The position numbers and the translations under genes are program-made. 64,000 nt of DNA from an uncultured Lachnospiraceae bacterium. GTDB taxonomy: Bacteria; Bacillota; Clostridia; Lachnospirales; Lachnospiraceae. Below are positions 26,417 to 36,312 of the stretch, piece by piece. The first letter of the stretch is position 1. Each line of letters starts with the position of its first letter. Below the pieces are notes generated by a model that saw nothing but the letters and a program-made list of their open reading frames with translations, was not told the DNA's origin and did no database searches. The DNA is taken from assembly GCA_910587305.1 (NCBI GenBank), contig CAJUKV010000002.1:73500-137499 (forward strand), read 5' to 3'.

Positions 26417-27130
26417 TTACAGGCTGCGGGGTAAACGTAAATCCTCGAGAGCCCGGCGGTAAGTAAGGCAAAGAATTTTCCATCCATCCTCCATACAAGG
26501 TAAGAAATGTCCGCCGCATACCACATCGCACTTAAGGCGCGCCGCCCGGCCCAGGGACTTAATGTATGTTGGAATATCTACGTCCGGGCCGCCGGTCCAT
26601 CCAAGAACGCCTGTTTCGCAAAATTCTCCTACCCGTATGGTATCCCCTGTAAACATTACCTGTTTTCCATCCACATCTACCCGGTATAGCATACTCCCGG
26701 GAGAATGGCCCGGGGTATGAAAGCATTTTACGCTAATTCCGGCCCTGGTTTCAATAACCTCTTCATCCTGGGCAATCACATCTACCGGACATGGTTTGAA
26801 TTCCCGGAGCAGGGCAAAGTCAATTGTGCGCTCATCCCCTTTTTCAATCGCATCGGCGTCAATTGGGCCTGCAATGATTCTTGCGCCCCGATCGCGCAGC
26901 AGCTTTGCATTGCCGCTGTGATCCATGTGGGAGTGGGTGATAAAGACATCTGTAATCGGTAAGGTATCAAGTCCCCAGTATTTTAAGTTGCGATCCACAA
27001 TTTCCATTTCCCCTTCATCTGTTCCGGTATCAAAAAGAACAATTCCGTTTTTGCCTGTTACGGCATGGACACTTACGCTAACGGAATAGGGCATGCCGGA
27101 CAAAAGATATAAGTTTCTTAAATATTGCAT
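26417..27130 (-). CDS. MBL-fold metallo-hydrolase, AHL-lactonase-like subfamily
   Basis: 237 residues. The metal-binding motif THSHMDHSG (HxHxDH) is followed by the His in FHTPGHSPGSM, the Asp in FTGDTIR and the last His in CGGHFLP. The spacing and DTGTDEGE strand resemble N-acyl homoserine lactonase and related gut MBL enzymes, but the family includes hydrolases for many small esters and lactones. AGGAGG lies eight bases upstream of the ATG at 27130. It is divergent from the glycoside locus starting at 27358 and may not belong to it. Confidence 0.82.
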   Translation of the reverse strand: MQYLRNLYLLSGMPYSVSVSVHAVTGKNGIVLFDTGTDEGEMEIVDRNLKYWGLDTLPITDVFITHSHMDHSGNAKLLRDRGARIIAGPIDADAIEKGDERTIDFALLREFKPCPVDVIAQDEEVIETRAGISVKCFHTPGHSPGSMLYRVDVDGKQVMFTGDTIRVGEFCETGVLGWTGGPDVDIPTYIKSLGRAARLKCDVVCGGHFLPCMEDGWKILCLTYRRALEDLRLPRSL

Positions 27131-27357
27131 AATTTTTGCCTCCTGTAACAAAATTTTATCTTGAGCGCTCATCTTTATATCTCACATCATAGAGGATTTG
27201 AAAAAAAAAGAAACCCTTTTCAAATGGAAACCAAAATTATCACACATCCTTCCAAAAAATATACATTTTATTCATGAATTTACTATGCTTAAATAAGATT
27301 ATTCAAAAACGCTCTTGTACGGCCAAGCAGGAAATCTTATCAAAGGAGGAAGAAATA

Positions 27358-28986
27358 ATGAAGATACACATCAAAAAGTATCTGGCGTTAATGTTATCGG
27401 CGGCGATGATTGCAACCTTGTTCACAGGCTGCAAAAGCAGTGATTCAAACGGGGAAGAGTCCATTAAGACACAGGAGTCTGAAAAGACGGATACGGCACA
27501 GGAGAGTGAAACGCTGTCTTTTTCGGTGCTTACGATTGACGACGACCCGGAATTCATGGAATGGCCTTTGGTCAAAGAGGCAAAAGAAAAATTTCATATA
27601 GAATTTACCAACCAGTTAGCCGCATGGGACAGCTGGGATGAAACGTTCCGCACTTTAGCGGCCACCGACAGCCTGCCGGAGGTAATAGCATGGTACAACC
27701 TTAAATACAGTGAATATGCATCCTATGTGGAGCAGGGAGTCTTTAAACCGTTCCCGGAGGATTTATCCGCATATCCCAATATCAAAAAGCGGATGGAGTC
27801 TTATAGCGTTTGTGATGATATGAAAATTGACGGCGTTTTGTATGCCATGCCCAAAACAATCAATGAAAATCCTTATAATGAGTATTCTCCCTCTCTTATC
27901 GTGTACCGAAAAGACTGGGCTAAAGCATTGGGGTATGATTTTGATGATGTGCAGGAACTTAGCTGGGAGGAATTTGTGGACTATCTCACGGCAGTGAAGA
28001 CGAAAGATCCGGGAGCTTTGGGGGATAATCTTGTACCCTTTGATTTTTATCACGGCGGTCAGGGATGGCTGGATTTTGTTTCCCTGCAATGGAACCCATA
28101 TTTGAGCTCTAACACAAGTCAGTATGAAAAGACAGATTCAGGATATATGTGGGGCGCGAAGAATGAAAAATCACTGCAGGGCATTTTAGAGTTTAAAAAG
28201 CTGTATGACAGCGGCCTGATTTATCAGGACAGCTATGCGGATACCAGCAATTCCGGTTTGGAACGCTTTTTGGCCGGCCGTGTGGCAGTTTTCCACGGAC
28301 CCTTGACGATTCCCACCTTACAGGATCTTGTGCTTACCCCCGCCTGTCAGTCTCTTGGACTGTCCGAAGAAGATTTCGGCATTTTCTGCGTGACATGGGA
28401 CGGTAAGTTCCAGGTTCGCGAAAAATCCCAGTGGTGGGGCGCTTATGCATTTTCAAGTAATTGCAGCGATGAAATTATGGATCGCTGGTTACGGATGGGC
28501 GACTGGCTATTAGAGAAGGAACAGATTGAGAAGGCAAATTACGGTGTGGAGGGAGAAGACTGGACCCGAGAGGGCGATACCATTACCCTGAACTGGACGG
28601 AAGATCAGTTAAGCGGGGATAAATCCTATATAAAGCTTCAGGAAAATTTCTTCCGCCGCTTCTTTGTGCTGGAGGGCGATCCATATCTATTGGAGGACAA
28701 CCCGCGCCTGAGCCCATATTTTAACGATATTTTTAAGCAGGCAATGGAAACATATGCAACCAAACCCAATTATTATCCGGTGGATTATGACGTATCCTAT
28801 TTCTCAGGGGAGGCATTTGATGTAATCAGCGGTTCCCTGGACACGACAACAGGGGATGCGGTGATTCGCTCTGTGATTGCGGATAACCCCAAGGAGGTAT
28901 GGGAGGCTTATTTGTCAGATATGGAAAGCCAGACACAGGCTGCGGCGGATGAGCTTACAGCGGCATTATGCCAAACCGAAAATTAG
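27358..28986 (+). CDS. Extracellular solute-binding lipoprotein, LplA/YtcQ-like
   Basis: 542 residues, the larger size typical of binding proteins that go with LplB/LplC-type permeases. A signal peptide ends at LFTGC (Cys about 23), followed by a Ser/Glu/Thr-rich linker. WDSWDETFRTLAATDSLPEV is a characteristic early segment, and aromatic residues are abundant, as expected for glycan binding. AAAGGAGG lies nine bases before the ATG. It opens the glycoside locus; its permeases are 5.4 kb downstream at 34440 and 35375. Confidence 0.92.
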   Translation: MKIHIKKYLALMLSAAMIATLFTGCKSSDSNGEESIKTQESEKTDTAQESETLSFSVLTIDDDPEFMEWPLVKEAKEKFHIEFTNQLAAWDSWDETFRTLAATDSLPEVIAWYNLKYSEYASYVEQGVFKPFPEDLSAYPNIKKRMESYSVCDDMKIDGVLYAMPKTINENPYNEYSPSLIVYRKDWAKALGYDFDDVQELSWEEFVDYLTAVKTKDPGALGDNLVPFDFYHGGQGWLDFVSLQWNPYLSSNTSQYEKTDSGYMWGAKNEKSLQGILEFKKLYDSGLIYQDSYADTSNSGLERFLAGRVAVFHGPLTIPTLQDLVLTPACQSLGLSEEDFGIFCVTWDGKFQVREKSQWWGAYAFSSNCSDEIMDRWLRMGDWLLEKEQIEKANYGVEGEDWTREGDTITLNWTEDQLSGDKSYIKLQENFFRRFFVLEGDPYLLEDNPRLSPYFNDIFKQAMETYATKPNYYPVDYDVSYFSGEAFDVISGSLDTTTGDAVIRSVIADNPKEVWEAYLSDMESQTQAAADELTAALCQTEN

Positions 28987-29101
28987 TGCATGGAAGGAGG
29001 GACCGGAAAGCAAAACTTTTCGGTTCTTCCAAAAGAAAATTTTGACAGCGCATAAGCTTTTTAATGAGCGAGATAAATTCTGCGATAGGAGGAACGATGT
29101 T

Positions 29102-32100
29102 ATGGAACGTGGGGCATGGAATCGTTTTCATAAAAAAAGGGATTGGGAGAATCATCAGGTGACATCCATAAACCGTGAAAAAGCTCACGCCATATGGCAT
29201 GCATATGCAACGGAGGAAGAAGCGGTTGCCTATGGCGATTCATCCAACAGGATGTCTTTAGACGGGGTGTGGGATTTTGCTTTTTTGGAAAATCCGGACG
29301 CTTTCCATGAGGAACTTTTGCAGGGGCATGGAACATTTCAAAAGATTTGTGTGCCGGGGAATTGGGAGCTGCAGGGCTTCGGAAAGCCGGCATATGGAAA
29401 TATGTTATATCCCTTTTTGCCCGCTGAGGACGAATCTTTTTTGTGCCCCGTCAAAAGAAAACAGCGCGATATTCATGAGGATTATTATCCCCCCTATGTC
29501 CCAAAGAGGGCCAATAATGTGGGCGTGTACCTTCGCTCGTTTGTGCTTCCCGATCACTTTTACGGTAAAGACATTTTTATCCGTTTTGGAGGAGTTGAAT
29601 CCGCATTTTATCTGTGGATTAACGGCGCGCCCATAGGGTATTCCCAGGACGCAAAGCTGCCGGCAGAATTTAATATTACTTCTTACATAACCTGTGGGGA
29701 AAACCGGATTACGGTGGAGGTCTTACAATTTAGCGACGGTACATGGCTTGAATGCCAGGACAACTTCTACCTTTCCGGCATTTTCCGGCCGGTAGATTTG
29801 ATTGCCAAGCCGAAACAGCATATAGAAGATTTCTACGCAAAGGCAGTGCCCGCGGAGGCCGGAAAGGGAAAGGTTTTTGCCCGGTTGACAATAAACAAAG
29901 TACCCTTTTATACGGATTACACCGCAAAGGTGTCCCTATATAACGCCCGGGGAGCTTTACTGTTTGAACAATTTCGTCCTTTCCAAACGCTTTCGCCATT
30001 ATATGCAAAATGGCGGTATATAGGACCCGTTGTCAAAACCCTGCCGCAAACGGCGGACTTTGAATTTGAGGTGGAAAATATAGAATATTGGTCTTGTGAC
30101 AGGCCTGTGCTGTATACAATGGTATTTTCGCTGATCGACGGCGACGGAGAGGTGATAGATCGGGAAACGGCAAGAATTGGCTTTAGAAGTATTGGGATTC
30201 AGGACAATGTAATAAAGCTCAACGGAAAGCGTTTTGTATTTAGGGGCGTGAACAGGCATGAGTGGGCCTGGCCTGATGGCAGAACGGTAAGCCGGGAGCA
30301 CATGATAAAAGAAATAAGGCTTATGAAGGAGATGAACATAAACGCAGTGCGATGCAGCCACTATCCCGACAGCCCTGAGTGGTATGACCTGTGCGATGAA
30401 TATGGGCTTTGCGTGGTGTGTGAAGCAAATGTGGAGACGCATGGGGTATACGGTAAGCTTACCAACGACCCTGAATGGGCGGGCGCCATGTTGGAGCGGG
30501 TGCAGAGAATGGCCTGTTATTTTAGGAATCACCCGTCTATTGTGTCATGGTCCCTGGGCAACGAATCGGGATATGGGCCCAATCATGCAGCTATGGCGAA
30601 CTGGCTTCGGGAGTTTGACGACAGCCGGTTAGTGCAATATGAAAGCTGCGACCCCGGCGATATTGCAAGCGATATTAAATGCTCCATGTACCCTTCCCCT
30701 TTGGTGATTCTTCAAATGATAGCGGATAATTCCGATCGCCGTCCTATTGTACTGGTTGAATATGGATACCAGATATCAAATTCCGGCGGCGGGCTTGCGT
30801 GGTTTCCATACTTTACGGAGAATTATGAAATATTCCAGGGAGGGTTTATCTGGGACTGGCAGGATAAGTGTCTGCCGGTATTAGATGGCGATGGGAAAAA
30901 GCAGTTTGGATATGCCGGTGACCGGAAGGAAGAATTTATTGATTGGGAAATACCCGCATATATGGTGGCAAATGGGATTGTATTACCGGATCTTACGCCC
31001 AAACCATGCGCCTACGAGTTAAAGCAGGTTCTGGCTCCTGTTATCATAGAGAAAAAGGACGACACATTCATACTGAAAAACAGGTACCACGCTCTGGACA
31101 CAACGACAGTGGAGTGCTTTTTTCAGCTTTTGGAAAATGGCGTCGGCATTCATGAAGCAATTTTGGAATTGCCCCGGGTTCTTCCCGGAGAGGACGCGCC
31201 GCTTGCTTTTACAATACCGGATATTTCCGGCAATGGGGGGGAGAGATTTTTGAATTTCACATTCCTTGCAGGTCACAGCCACCCCTTTTTACCGCCCGGA
31301 TATGTGATTTGTCAGTACCAGTTTCCTGTTTGTGGGAATAAAGCCCGGAAGGAAGATATTCCGGAAGGAATGGTTGTACTTGTTAAGAGAGAGACGGAAT
31401 TCCAAATGGATGCGGGTAAGGCGAGTGTGTGCATTGACAGAAAAAAAGGGGTGGTGAAGGTTTATAAAGACCATGTTTTGCAGTTTGAAGGCGGAGAAGA
31501 GAATGTTCTTCGCGGCCGAAGCGGACTTTGCCTGGAGGAAAAATGGGATGGAGATGTCCAAAAGGACTGGGAAAAGATAATGGAAGGAAAGCTGAAAAGG
31601 ACAGTTTTGTCAGTAGAAGCCTTTCAGACGCTGGAAAAGAACTGCGCCGGTGTTATCGTAAATTCCAGCCTTTCAAGCTCTGAGGGAGGTATTCACTTTT
31701 CCACCCAATACAGGCTGAATGCTGCAGGCCAGCTTCGGGTTGACATTGTGGCCGATGTAGATTCCTGCTTCCGTTCCCTTGCGCGTATTGGTGTGAGTTA
31801 TTGTTTCCCGGAGGGGTTTGAGGATATCTCCTGGTATGGCAGGGGGCCTTATGAGAATTATAGCGACAGGCACGCCTGCGCTTTGGTTGGTTTATATCAA
31901 AGCACGGTGGAAAAAATGCATTTTCCATTTGTTCCTCCAAGCCACAACGGTACGCATATCGATACCAGATGGGTATCCATTACACATCCTGAGCTGGGAA
32001 CGGTGACATTTGAAGGAGCAAATTTTAGCTTTGACGTTCATCATTACAGGGTAAAAGACCTGTGGGAGGCAAAGCATGAGTATGAGTTGGACAGGCGTCG

Positions 32101-32230
32101 GGAAACTTATCTTTACATTGACGGACTGCATTCAGGTATCGGAGGAGATATGGCGTGGTCTACCGAGATACCTGCGCGACACCTGGTCTTAAGCGGGCAG
32201 CACCGCTTTGGCTTTAAAATCAGAATATAG
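29102..32230 (+). CDS. GH2 beta-galactosidase (LacZ-type, divergent active site)
   Basis: 1042 residues, full length for the LacZ type. Domain order is jelly-roll sugar-binding, Ig-like, TIM barrel, Ig-like and C-terminal beta-sandwich (Bgal_small_N). The acid/base is E488 in SWSLGNESGYG and the nucleophile E553 in VLVEYGYQISNS. E. coli LacZ has EYAHAMGNS at the latter site, so the conserved His is Tyr here and Met is Ile, which may shift specificity. No signal peptide, so it is cytoplasmic. AGGAGG precedes the ATG by nine bases; the frame is open further upstream into the binding-protein gene but has no start signal there. Confidence 0.9.
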   Translation: MERGAWNRFHKKRDWENHQVTSINREKAHAIWHAYATEEEAVAYGDSSNRMSLDGVWDFAFLENPDAFHEELLQGHGTFQKICVPGNWELQGFGKPAYGNMLYPFLPAEDESFLCPVKRKQRDIHEDYYPPYVPKRANNVGVYLRSFVLPDHFYGKDIFIRFGGVESAFYLWINGAPIGYSQDAKLPAEFNITSYITCGENRITVEVLQFSDGTWLECQDNFYLSGIFRPVDLIAKPKQHIEDFYAKAVPAEAGKGKVFARLTINKVPFYTDYTAKVSLYNARGALLFEQFRPFQTLSPLYAKWRYIGPVVKTLPQTADFEFEVENIEYWSCDRPVLYTMVFSLIDGDGEVIDRETARIGFRSIGIQDNVIKLNGKRFVFRGVNRHEWAWPDGRTVSREHMIKEIRLMKEMNINAVRCSHYPDSPEWYDLCDEYGLCVVCEANVETHGVYGKLTNDPEWAGAMLERVQRMACYFRNHPSIVSWSLGNESGYGPNHAAMANWLREFDDSRLVQYESCDPGDIASDIKCSMYPSPLVILQMIADNSDRRPIVLVEYGYQISNSGGGLAWFPYFTENYEIFQGGFIWDWQDKCLPVLDGDGKKQFGYAGDRKEEFIDWEIPAYMVANGIVLPDLTPKPCAYELKQVLAPVIIEKKDDTFILKNRYHALDTTTVECFFQLLENGVGIHEAILELPRVLPGEDAPLAFTIPDISGNGGERFLNFTFLAGHSHPFLPPGYVICQYQFPVCGNKARKEDIPEGMVVLVKRETEFQMDAGKASVCIDRKKGVVKVYKDHVLQFEGGEENVLRGRSGLCLEEKWDGDVQKDWEKIMEGKLKRTVLSVEAFQTLEKNCAGVIVNSSLSSSEGGIHFSTQYRLNAAGQLRVDIVADVDSCFRSLARIGVSYCFPEGFEDISWYGRGPYENYSDRHACALVGLYQSTVEKMHFPFVPPSHNGTHIDTRWVSITHPELGTVTFEGANFSFDVHHYRVKDLWEAKHEYELDRRRETYLYIDGLHSGIGGDMAWSTEIPARHLVLSGQHRFGFKIRI

Positions 32231-32251
32231 AAGGATGGAGACAAAAAGCAA

Positions 32252-33247
32252 ATGAAGACAAAAACAGAGGCCGTATTTTACGGAGAAATTCCGTTTATCG
32301 ATAAGCCGGTATCCCGCATTGTCCAGGGAACCCTTATGCTGTCTTATGACAAAAAAGAAGAAGCTTTTGGCCTGTTAGATGAGGTGTACGGGCTGGGGGT
32401 AAATACCTTTGACTGTGCACCCGTATATGGGGAAAATGGCGATGCGGAACGTATTTTAGGCCGATGGATTTCCCAAAGGGGTAACCGGGATCAAATCGTT
32501 TTAATCACAAAAGGGGCGCATCATAATCAGTGGAGGAGCAGGGTTACCCCCTATGATATTTTAAGCGATATCCACGATTCCCTGGCGCGAATGTCGGTCA
32601 GCTGCATAGATCTTTATTTTTTACACCGTGACGATCCCCTTGTTCCTGTGGGGCCGATAATGGAAACCCTTAATTCCCTGCAGGCCCAGGGGAAAATCCG
32701 GGCCTTTGGCGCATCTAACTGGAGCCATGAACGGATTGCCAGGGCAAATGAGTATGCGGCGGAACATGGGATGAATGGCTTTGTCGCCTCCAGTCCCTAT
32801 TATGGCCTTGCACAGCAGATTCATGATCCATGGGGAAAGGGATGTGTAAGTCTTACCGGCATAAAGCAAATGGCCGCCCGGCAGTGGTATCAAAAATCAC
32901 AGTTTCCGGTCTTTGCTTATTCCAGTCTGGGAAACGGTTTCTTTTCCGGCAGAGTGCGCAGCGATTGCCCGGAAATGGCGCAGACACAGTTGGGGGAAGC
33001 GGCGATAAAAGGATATTGTTATCCGGAAAATTTTGAGAGACTGCGCAGAGCGGAATATCTGGCCTGTGCAAAGAAAGCTTCCGTTGCGCAGATTGCGCTG
33101 GCATGGCTCCTGTCCCAGCCCCTTTGCATATATGCGCTTATGAGTCCTGTTACGGGAGAACAGATGCGTGATAACCTGCAGGCGCTTGCGCTTTCTTTGA
33201 CAGAAAGGGAAGCTTCATGGCTTAATCTGGAAATAGCCGCACTGTAA
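32252..33247 (+). CDS. Aldo/keto reductase
   Basis: 331 residues with the AKR TIM-barrel pattern: catalytic Asp/Tyr in FDCAPVYGENGDAERILG, Lys in LITKGAHH and His in YFLHRDD; cofactor region near GASNWSHERI. It probably reduces or oxidises a sugar carbonyl with NADP(H). It lies 21 bp after the GH2 gene and upstream of the other redox enzymes of the locus, which points to oxidised sugar intermediates. Confidence 0.9.
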   Translation: MKTKTEAVFYGEIPFIDKPVSRIVQGTLMLSYDKKEEAFGLLDEVYGLGVNTFDCAPVYGENGDAERILGRWISQRGNRDQIVLITKGAHHNQWRSRVTPYDILSDIHDSLARMSVSCIDLYFLHRDDPLVPVGPIMETLNSLQAQGKIRAFGASNWSHERIARANEYAAEHGMNGFVASSPYYGLAQQIHDPWGKGCVSLTGIKQMAARQWYQKSQFPVFAYSSLGNGFFSGRVRSDCPEMAQTQLGEAAIKGYCYPENFERLRRAEYLACAKKASVAQIALAWLLSQPLCIYALMSPVTGEQMRDNLQALALSLTEREASWLNLEIAAL

Positions 33248-33277
33248 ATTCAGGCTTTAGAAAGGAGCAGAGGTATA

Positions 33278-33301
33278 CTGTGAAAAATAAATTTTTCACA
33301 G
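33278..33301. promoter_or_regulatory. 24-bp perfect palindrome before the SIS gene
   Basis: Arms CTGTGAAAAAT and ATTTTTCACAG meet across AA and overlap a TATACT hexamer at 33274. A second inverted repeat, CAAATTTG...CAAATTTG, follows at about 33304-33329. It could be an operator for an internal promoter or an mRNA hairpin. Confidence 0.5.
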
Positions 33302-33356
33302 ACCAAATTTGTGCTGATGCCCAAATTTGCAGGTATTGGCAGAATGGAGGATTTTT

Positions 33357-34400
33357 ATGCAATACATTGATGAAATTAAACAACAGCCGGAGGCATTACG
33401 GGACCTTACGCGCCATTACTTTATAGATTCCGGGAGGGAGCGGGCGATGAGGGAAACGCTTAAGAAGGAAGCGTTTGATCAGGTGATTTTTGTGGGAATG
33501 GGAAGTTCCCTTTATGCCGCTTATACTGCCGCAGGCTTCCTCAGGGAAAAAGGCGTGCGCGCATTTGCTATGGAGTGCGGGGAATTTCTTTATCACGATG
33601 CGGGGATAGTGGATGAGCGTACCTTAGTTGTGGCCGTATCCCAGTCAGGTAAGAGCCCTGAGGTGGTGGGAATGTGCCGCGAATATGCGGCAAAGAAGGA
33701 TTGGAAGCTGGCCATTGTAACAAATTATCCGGAGAATACCTTATACCAATATGGGCAATACAAATTTTTAATCTATGCAGGGGAGGAATTTACCACAGCT
33801 TCTAAAACTTATACAAATACAATTGCGGCGTTGCTCTATTTAAGCTGTCTGTTAGCAGACTGGGATGAGAGCGCATTTCAAAATCTGTATAGAGATTTGC
33901 TGGATGCAGCGGACAAGATGGAAGAATTGATTGAAAGTTCCGTTCCGGAAATAGAAAGTATGTGCGAGAGTGTGAAAGAAAGGAGCGCTATTTATGCAGT
34001 TGGCTCCGGTCCATCCTACAGTTCCGCCAGCTATGCGGAAATGATAATGGAGGAAGCGGGAAAAATTTATGCGTCGCGTTTTACCTGCAACCAGTTTCTG
34101 CATGGGCCTGTTGAATTGATTAATGAAAGCTTTTGCACAGTCCTTTTTGACTTTTATGAAAAGAGCCGTCCTGCCGTAGAAAAGATTATAAAATTGGTCG
34201 GGGAAAATGGCGGAAGTATCCTTCTCATTACAAACCGCAAGGAAAAATACCAATATGAAAAGGTTCATCAGCTGTATATAGAATTTGATAACCCCTGTTT
34301 GTCGCCGCTGGTGGAAATCATACCGGTGGAACTAATCGTCAATCAATTGGGCCTTTATAAGGGGCTTAAGCCGGGGCGGCTTAAGTGGGTTGAAAAATAA
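33357..34400 (+). CDS. SIS-domain sugar-phosphate isomerase/deaminase, GlmS/AgaS/FrlB-like
   Basis: 347 residues with two SIS folds. The first phosphate loop is VAVSQSGKSPEVV and is preceded by FVGMGSSLYAA. A GlmS-like element SKTYTNTIAALLYL and FLHGPVELI in the second half belong to the isomerising/deaminating branch. It lacks the glutaminase domain of GlmS, so it would be a deaminase or deglycase acting on an amino- or amine-linked sugar phosphate, or an isomerase. GGAGG precedes the ATG by seven bases. Together with the ROK kinase it may process the phosphorylated product. Confidence 0.82.
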   Translation: MQYIDEIKQQPEALRDLTRHYFIDSGRERAMRETLKKEAFDQVIFVGMGSSLYAAYTAAGFLREKGVRAFAMECGEFLYHDAGIVDERTLVVAVSQSGKSPEVVGMCREYAAKKDWKLAIVTNYPENTLYQYGQYKFLIYAGEEFTTASKTYTNTIAALLYLSCLLADWDESAFQNLYRDLLDAADKMEELIESSVPEIESMCESVKERSAIYAVGSGPSYSSASYAEMIMEEAGKIYASRFTCNQFLHGPVELINESFCTVLFDFYEKSRPAVEKIIKLVGENGGSILLITNRKEKYQYEKVHQLYIEFDNPCLSPLVEIIPVELIVNQLGLYKGLKPGRLKWVEK

Positions 34401-34439
34401 TATTTCCGCGAGGTCTTTGATTTGAGAGGATGGTGAGCT

Positions 34440-35378
34440 TTGAAAAAGAAGGTAAAGTATTACGGGAAAAAATCGCTGAAACAGCGATTGATTAGTAACA
34501 GGAGCGTTTACATATTTCTTTTGCCCGGTTTCAGCTTTTTGTTATTGTTTCATTACCTGCCGATAGGCGGAATTGTGCTTGCATTTAAAGAGTATAAGAT
34601 CAATATGGGTATTTTTAAAAGTCCATGGGTGAACCCCTGGTACAAAAACTTTGTGGCGCTTATGGATGATACGCAATTTGTAAAAGCTTTCTTTAATACA
34701 TTCCGAATGGGATTTGGGTATATTCTATCAAGCATTCCCGTTGCCATCATTGTGGCGTTACTTTTAAATGAATTACGGTCAAACCGGTATAAAAAGGTTC
34801 TGCAGGTTTTTTACACCTTTCCCAATTTCCTTTCCTGGGTGGCCATCAGCGGATTGCTGGTAAGCTTTTTCTCCACGGAAGGACTTGTAAACGGTATTTT
34901 AGGTCAGATGGGAATTGAAAAAATCGGGTTTTTGACAAGCAATGGTTTGATCCGGCCTATTTTATATATCAGTAATGTATGGAAAGGAGCCGGGTGGTCC
35001 GCAATCATTTATCTGGCGGCAATTTCAGGTATAGATCCCGCCTTATATGATGCGGCGTGTATTGACGGCGCTAACCGTTTCCAGTGTATGCGCCATATAA
35101 CCTGGCCGGGGATAAAAATGACAGTTGTGATTGTAATTGTAATGGCTTTTGGAAATATAACAAACAACGGGTTTGATCAAATATTAAATATGACAAATGC
35201 GGTGGTCCGGCAATCGGCGGAAGTCCTTGACACTTACATTTATACGAAAGCGTTCCAGGCGTCTGCCAATTATGGAGTTGCAACGGCAATGGGGCTCACA
35301 AAGTCAATCATCAATTTTGCTTTTTTGCTGACAGCCAATAAAATTGCAAAAATTCTAAACGGGGAGGCGATATTATGA
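34440..35378 (+). CDS. Sugar ABC transporter permease, LplB/YteP-like
   Basis: 312 residues with six transmembrane helices and the LplB-type N-terminus (IFLLPGFSFLLLFHYLPIGG). The EAA loop is YDAACIDGANRFQCMRHITW. The start codon is TTG, preceded by AGAGGATGGTGAG. It overlaps the next permease by four bases (ATGA). No ATPase is encoded in the locus. The 35 bp upstream carry TATTTCCGCGAG next to GTCTTTGA, which looks like a collapsed copy of repeat R2. Confidence 0.93.
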   Translation: MKKKVKYYGKKSLKQRLISNRSVYIFLLPGFSFLLLFHYLPIGGIVLAFKEYKINMGIFKSPWVNPWYKNFVALMDDTQFVKAFFNTFRMGFGYILSSIPVAIIVALLLNELRSNRYKKVLQVFYTFPNFLSWVAISGLLVSFFSTEGLVNGILGQMGIEKIGFLTSNGLIRPILYISNVWKGAGWSAIIYLAAISGIDPALYDAACIDGANRFQCMRHITWPGIKMTVVIVIVMAFGNITNNGFDQILNMTNAVVRQSAEVLDTYIYTKAFQASANYGVATAMGLTKSIINFAFLLTANKIAKILNGEAIL

Positions 35379-36238
35379 GAAAGAAAAAGGATATATTCGA
35401 CTATATCAATCTTATCATATTGTCCGCGGGGCTTTTTCTTGTCATAGTTCCCTTCTACTATGTAATTGTAAAGTCCTTTATTACCTCCCAGGAATGGACG
35501 CTAAGCGGAGGAATGATCTGGTGGCCGCGAAAGCCAACGCTGGAAAACTATATTGGAATTTTTGACACAGGAAGGATGTTAAGCGGGTTTATAAATTCCC
35601 TTTTCTATACTGTGGTTGGGGTAATCTACAGCATGTTTTTAACGGTAACCCTGGCGTACGGTCTTTCCAAAAAGGATTTTCCCGGCAGAAACCTGGTACA
35701 GAATGTGGTGGTTATCGCCATGTTCTTCGATGGAGGAATGGTTACGTTTTTCCTTGTGGTAAAAAGCTTAGGGCTTATTGGAAGCAGATGGGCGGAGATT
35801 TTACCCCTTGGCCTCAATCTTTTTAATACCATTATCATGAGGTCCTTTTTTGAGAGCATTCCGGCGGAAATGGAGGAAGCCGCAGTGGTGGACGGGGCAG
35901 GTCCGTTTACGATTTTTACACGCATCCATCTGCCCTTGGTAAAGCACGGGATGGCCATATTGCTTTTGTATTATGCGGTAGAGCGCTGGAACGAATGGTT
36001 TTTTCAAAGCCTTTTTATTGGTGATGCAAAAAAATGGTCTATCCAGCTTGTACTGCGTCAGGTGCTGAGCCAGACGGTTACGTTTACCAGAATGATTACG
36101 CATACGGGTAAGGAACCTTTTTCGGAGGGAATAAAAGCGGCGGCGGTAATCGTCTCTATAGTTCCTATTATGTGTGTTTTTCCATTTGTTCAAAAATACT
36201 TTGCCAAGGGAGTCATGGTTGGCGCGATTAAGTCGTAA
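35375..36238 (+). CDS. Sugar ABC transporter permease, LplC/YtcP-like
   Basis: 287 residues with six transmembrane helices. The EAA loop is MEEAAVVDGAGPFTIFTRIH. The C-terminal FVQKYFAKGVMVGAIK is the hallmark end of YtcP/LplC proteins. It forms the channel with the 34440 product and works with the binding protein at 27358. Confidence 0.94.
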   Translation: MRKKKDIFDYINLIILSAGLFLVIVPFYYVIVKSFITSQEWTLSGGMIWWPRKPTLENYIGIFDTGRMLSGFINSLFYTVVGVIYSMFLTVTLAYGLSKKDFPGRNLVQNVVVIAMFFDGGMVTFFLVVKSLGLIGSRWAEILPLGLNLFNTIIMRSFFESIPAEMEEAAVVDGAGPFTIFTRIHLPLVKHGMAILLLYYAVERWNEWFFQSLFIGDAKKWSIQLVLRQVLSQTVTFTRMITHTGKEPFSEGIKAAAVIVSIVPIMCVFPFVQKYFAKGVMVGAIKS

Positions 36239-36312
36239 GCCCCGAAATGGTGATAGCATATTTGGCATGATAATAATTTGTGGGTTACGAAAGGAACGGG
36301 GGTGGTGAGAAA

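Noticed and set aside
33279..33300. CRP-type site TGTGA...TCACA
   Set aside because: The half-sites are 12 bp apart; CRP sites have 6, and CRP control is not typical of these bacteria.
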